Under the pieces are notes generated by a model. That model worked only from the letters and a program-made list of their open reading frames with translations. It did no database searches and was not told where the DNA came from. The translations under genes were made by a program, and so were the position numbers. Below, piece by piece: positions 56,475 to 64,000 of a stretch of DNA of 64,000 nt (the stretch's first letter is position 1; every line of letters starts with the position of its first letter). Origin of the DNA: Aquila chrysaetos chrysaetos (Eukaryota; Chordata; Aves; Accipitriformes; Accipitridae); the NCBI RefSeq assembly GCF_900496995.4, contig NW_024470384.1:62001-126000 (forward strand), in the 5' to 3' direction.

Positions 56475-59088
56475 ATTTCTGCCATGAAAAGTACAAAGAG
56501 TCGAGTCCGGGGGTGGGGGCCTGCAGCCCGTCCCCTCCGGAGGCCCCGCTCCGCCACAGGGGGGGCCCTGTTCACACTCAGGAGGTTTCTCCCCATGGTG
56601 GGTCCCCCCCAGACAAATGGTGGGGGGCCGAGGCCGGGGCCCCTGGGGTGCAGCTCTTATTGCTACTGAACCGGGGGTCCCCTCGGCCCACTGATCCTGC
56701 TGGGGCTGGGGCTGCCTGGAGGCCTGGGGTGGGAGTCCCGAGGGTGGAGCTGCCCCGGGTGGGGTCAGAGCTTGGAGGGTGGAGGCAGCCCCGGAGGCCT
56801 GGGTCCCTTGCCCACCCCCAGGGACGTGCGCACACATAGGCGGGGGAGTAATAAATATTTACATTAACAATAAGTTAAAACTACAAGAAGCTGCAAACAG
56901 GCACAACACGACGCAACGCAAAAAGCGGGACCTGGGAGGGGTGGGGTCCCAGGGTACCCAGGAGGGACAGGGGGTCCTGGGGGCCCCAAGGCTGGGGAAA
57001 GGCAGCGAAGAATCGGAAATAAATAGGAACCGAAACCACTGAAAAGCAAGAAATTATCCCGACGGAGAAGAGAAAATAAATAATAATAGCAATAGTAATA
57101 ATAACAACAACAACAACAAGAACAACAACAACAATAATAATAATAATAATAATAATAATTAATAATAATAATGAGGATGGGGCTGCTATGGGGAAGACAG
57201 CCTGTTGGGAGGATTGGGGGTTTCGGGGGGGGGGGCGGGTTCTGCCCTTTTCTTTGGCCACGACACTCAAACTGGCCAAGCAAAAGCACCCACCCCAGCA
57301 AGCTGAGGAGGTTGGGGCAAAAAAGCAGCCCATTTTGGGGTATTTGGAGAAGGATGGGGACAGGGCAGTGTGGACAAGACACACACACCCCCCCACCCAC
57401 ACCCAGTTTGGGGGTGCCAGAGGCTTGGGGCAGCAGGACCCCCTGGCAGCCTCAACCTGACGACATTTTAGTGCCATCAACCACCCCCGCCCCCCAAAAC
57501 GTGCTGTGACCGTGCTTGGGGATTATAACGTCTGGCCCTGCCTCCAAGCAACTGGGGTGGCACATAAAAGATTCTCACACACACACCCAGCCCCCACAAC
57601 TTCCCTCCAGAGGGGTGGTTTTGGGGGACGTCAGGGGATATTTTTTTTTAATTTTTTTTTTCTTCTCTTACAAAAATAGATGGTTTTGTGTCTGTCGCTC
57701 TGGAGGAGTCACCGCGTGCTGTGTCGGTCTCTCTCCTCGCTACCGTTAGCGCTACCGTTATTGTTATTATTCGTTATTGTTTGTTCTTTCTCCCAAAAAA
57801 ATTTCCCCCTCCAAAAAAAGAAACAAATTGGAAAAAAAAAGGAGAGAGAGCAGACACCTCCCCCGGACTCCTGGACCGGAGGGGAGGGGGGCACGGCCCC
57901 CACTTGGCACCAGCCTGGGGACAAAATGAGCCGAATCGGGTGCTCTGATGGGGGTCCCTCCCCGGGGCAGCGGCCGGAGCCGGGGCTCGAACCCACGCAC
58001 CCCAGGCGCCGCTCCGGGTGGTCCGGCCACCGCCAGAGCGCGCCGCCCCAGGCGGGCGCCGCGCCGGAGGCGTGGTCTCCCAGCTGGGGGCGGGGTCAAG
58101 CCCCGGGACATCGGGGGGGGGGGGCTTAGCTGTAGGGGCGGGGCCTCGCGGAACCCGGGGCGGAACTCCCCGCTTTCCCTCCCCCACGATATCCCCGGCA
58201 GCAGCTCGGTCCCGGGGGACCCTGTGGTCTCCACAACCCACCCCAGCCTCGCCCCGGTGGGGGCAGGACACCCTAAGGGGGGGGGAGATCCCACTTCTCT
58301 CCATTTGGGGGTGCACGACCCCCCAGAGGAGGAAACAAAGGAGGGGGGGGGTGTTGGTCTGGCACCTGCCCCAGGGAGTGCTGGGGGTCCCAGGGATCCC
58401 CAAGGTACCTGGGCTCGCTGGGGGTCGCCGCGGCTTCCCGGTGCTGGGGGGAGGGGCAGGGGGCCCCTACCTCCAGGTTCTCCGCAGTGCCTGGGGGGGG
58501 GGGGGGGTCCCCCAACATCTCTGGGTGCTGGGGGGTCCCCAGGGTCTTTGGGGTGCCCATGGCATTCCTGGAGACTTGGAGGTGACGCCCCTCCATATCC
58601 AGACTCCTTCACAATTCCCAGGGTTTTCAGGGTGCCTGGGGGGTCCCCAGCGTGTCCTGGGGGTTCTCCAGTCTTTCCAGGTTGGTGGGTCAGGAGGATC
58701 TTCAGGGGTCCTCCCGGCATCTCCATGCCCCCACAGTGTCCAAGAGCTCTGGGGCACCTGGGGGAGTCCTCAGGGTGTCCACGGTGCCTAGGGGAGAGAT
58801 GGGGTGTCCATGGTATCCAGGCTGTCCTTCGGGCATCCCCATGGTGTCCTTGGTGCCCATGGAGGAGGTCCCCAAGGTCTCCAAGCGTCTGGGGGAGTTC
58901 TCCATGGTCTCCAGGGCGGGGAGGTCCCCACAGTGTCCTTGGTGCCTGGAGGGGGTCCCCAAGGTCTCCAGGTGTCCAGGGGGGTTCTTCATGGTCTCCA
59001 GGGTGTCCTTGGTGCTCATGGGGGTCCCCATGGCCTGGTGGTGCCAGGGGACCCAGTCCCAGGGGCTGGGGGGCCAGCAGGGTGTTGC
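56450..59088 (-). other. ELAVL3: ELAVL3 3' untranslated region
   Basis: About 2.6 kb between the ELAVL3 stop codon and the poly(A) signal. It holds imperfect minisatellite-like DNA near 58,560-59,030 (GGTGTCC/CATGGTCTCCAG words), a CpG-rich patch at 57,950-58,150, A- and T-runs near 57,640 and 57,790, and a trinucleotide run at 57,074-57,172. Open frames here are compositional. Assignment as one continuous UTR is inferred from position. Confidence 0.6.
57074..57172 (-). repeat. (TTA)n/(TTG)n microsatellite in the ELAVL3 3' UTR
   Basis: On the plus strand (AAT/AAC)n. In the ELAVL3 transcript it would read as UUA and UUG repeats, a U-rich tract of about 100 bases. Confidence 0.85.
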
Positions 59089-63698
<4,610 letters not shown>

Positions 63699-64000
63699 CG
63701 TCGCGGTGCCGTGGCCGCGGGGGCTGCTCGGGGGGGCCCCCGCACGGCCCAGCGGGCTCGGGGGGCTGCGGGGGGCCCCGAGGTGGGGGGACTCCGGGGG
63801 TCTCGGTCGCGGCGTCGGGCGCTGCGAGCGGCGGCCCCGTCGGTCCTTTAAACGTCCTTGGGCAGCCGCGGGGCGGGGCCCCCCCAAACCGCCGCGGTGG
63901 GCGCGGCCCGGCCCCCCCGCTCTGCGATGGCTCCGTCCGCCCCCCCGCCCGCAGGTGGGTCGGTCCGGCCCCCCTGACACCCCAAAATGGACCGGCCCCC
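63699..64000 (-). promoter_or_regulatory. ELAVL3: ELAVL3 5' UTR and CpG-rich promoter (partial)
   Basis: GC- and CpG-rich DNA immediately upstream of the ELAVL3 start codon, running to the end of the window. The transcription start cannot be fixed by eye, and no TATA box is evident. The promoter probably continues beyond the window. Confidence 0.6.

Noticed and set aside
55944-56669. 241-codon plus-strand frame across the CpG island
   Set aside because: Pro/Arg/Ala product of GC-rich promoter DNA that runs into the ELAVL3 3' end antisense; no splice or domain evidence.

Overview
This window looks like avian genomic DNA, probably from a small GC-rich microchromosome. The evidence is CR1 LINE fragments with the typical CR1 3' tail, several copies of one bird-type LTR family with 5-bp target duplications, a degenerate gammaretrovirus-like ERV, and one well-preserved vertebrate gene, ELAVL3, at the right edge. 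No bacterial-style operons, CRISPR arrays or convincing tRNA/rRNA genes were seen. About 90% of the window is tandem satellite, transposon or segmentally duplicated DNA.

Layout, left to right. 1-7,434: minus-strand ERV remnants, with a truncated LTR, a leader, a gag scrap and two copies of pol lying 3,750 bp apart and separated by a 500-N assembly gap. 7,435-11,696: a very CpG-dense satellite built from 8-9 bp units (TCGACGAC / TTCGACGAC) that reverses direction at a near-perfect 64-bp palindrome. 11,697-17,815: purine-rich satellite (about 41-42 bp period), interrupted by a CR1 that itself carries a solo LTR. 17,850-31,000: a mosaic of segmental duplications, including an array rich in TGACCTTTGACC (nuclear-receptor DR1-like) and paralogous minus-strand exon blocks of an unidentified gene. 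31,000-38,938: a 265-bp tandem repeat and an 84-bp AT-rich satellite, cut by a short ERVK-like element and a solo LTR. 38,939-43,080: ERV 3' sequence, a 50-bp repeat and a G-run minisatellite. 43,081-55,160: more duplicated blocks, satellites, an LTR and exon-like fragments. 55,169-56,350: an exon, a possible first exon and a CpG-island promoter of a leftward gene. 56,450-64,000: ELAVL3 on the minus strand.

ELAVL3 is the only gene called with high confidence. Seven coding exons with canonical splice sites join in frame to a 375-residue three-RRM neuronal RNA-binding protein, packed into less than 5 kb of coding span, with a roughly 2.6-kb 3' UTR ending at a good poly(A) signal. Its introns carry minisatellites.

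The most unusual items are the CpG satellite with its palindromic turning point, the DR1 array, the set of duplicated exons with preserved splice boundaries, and the short ERVK element whose internal ORF is broken by a single stop. Species, copy number and function cannot be settled from the sequence alone.
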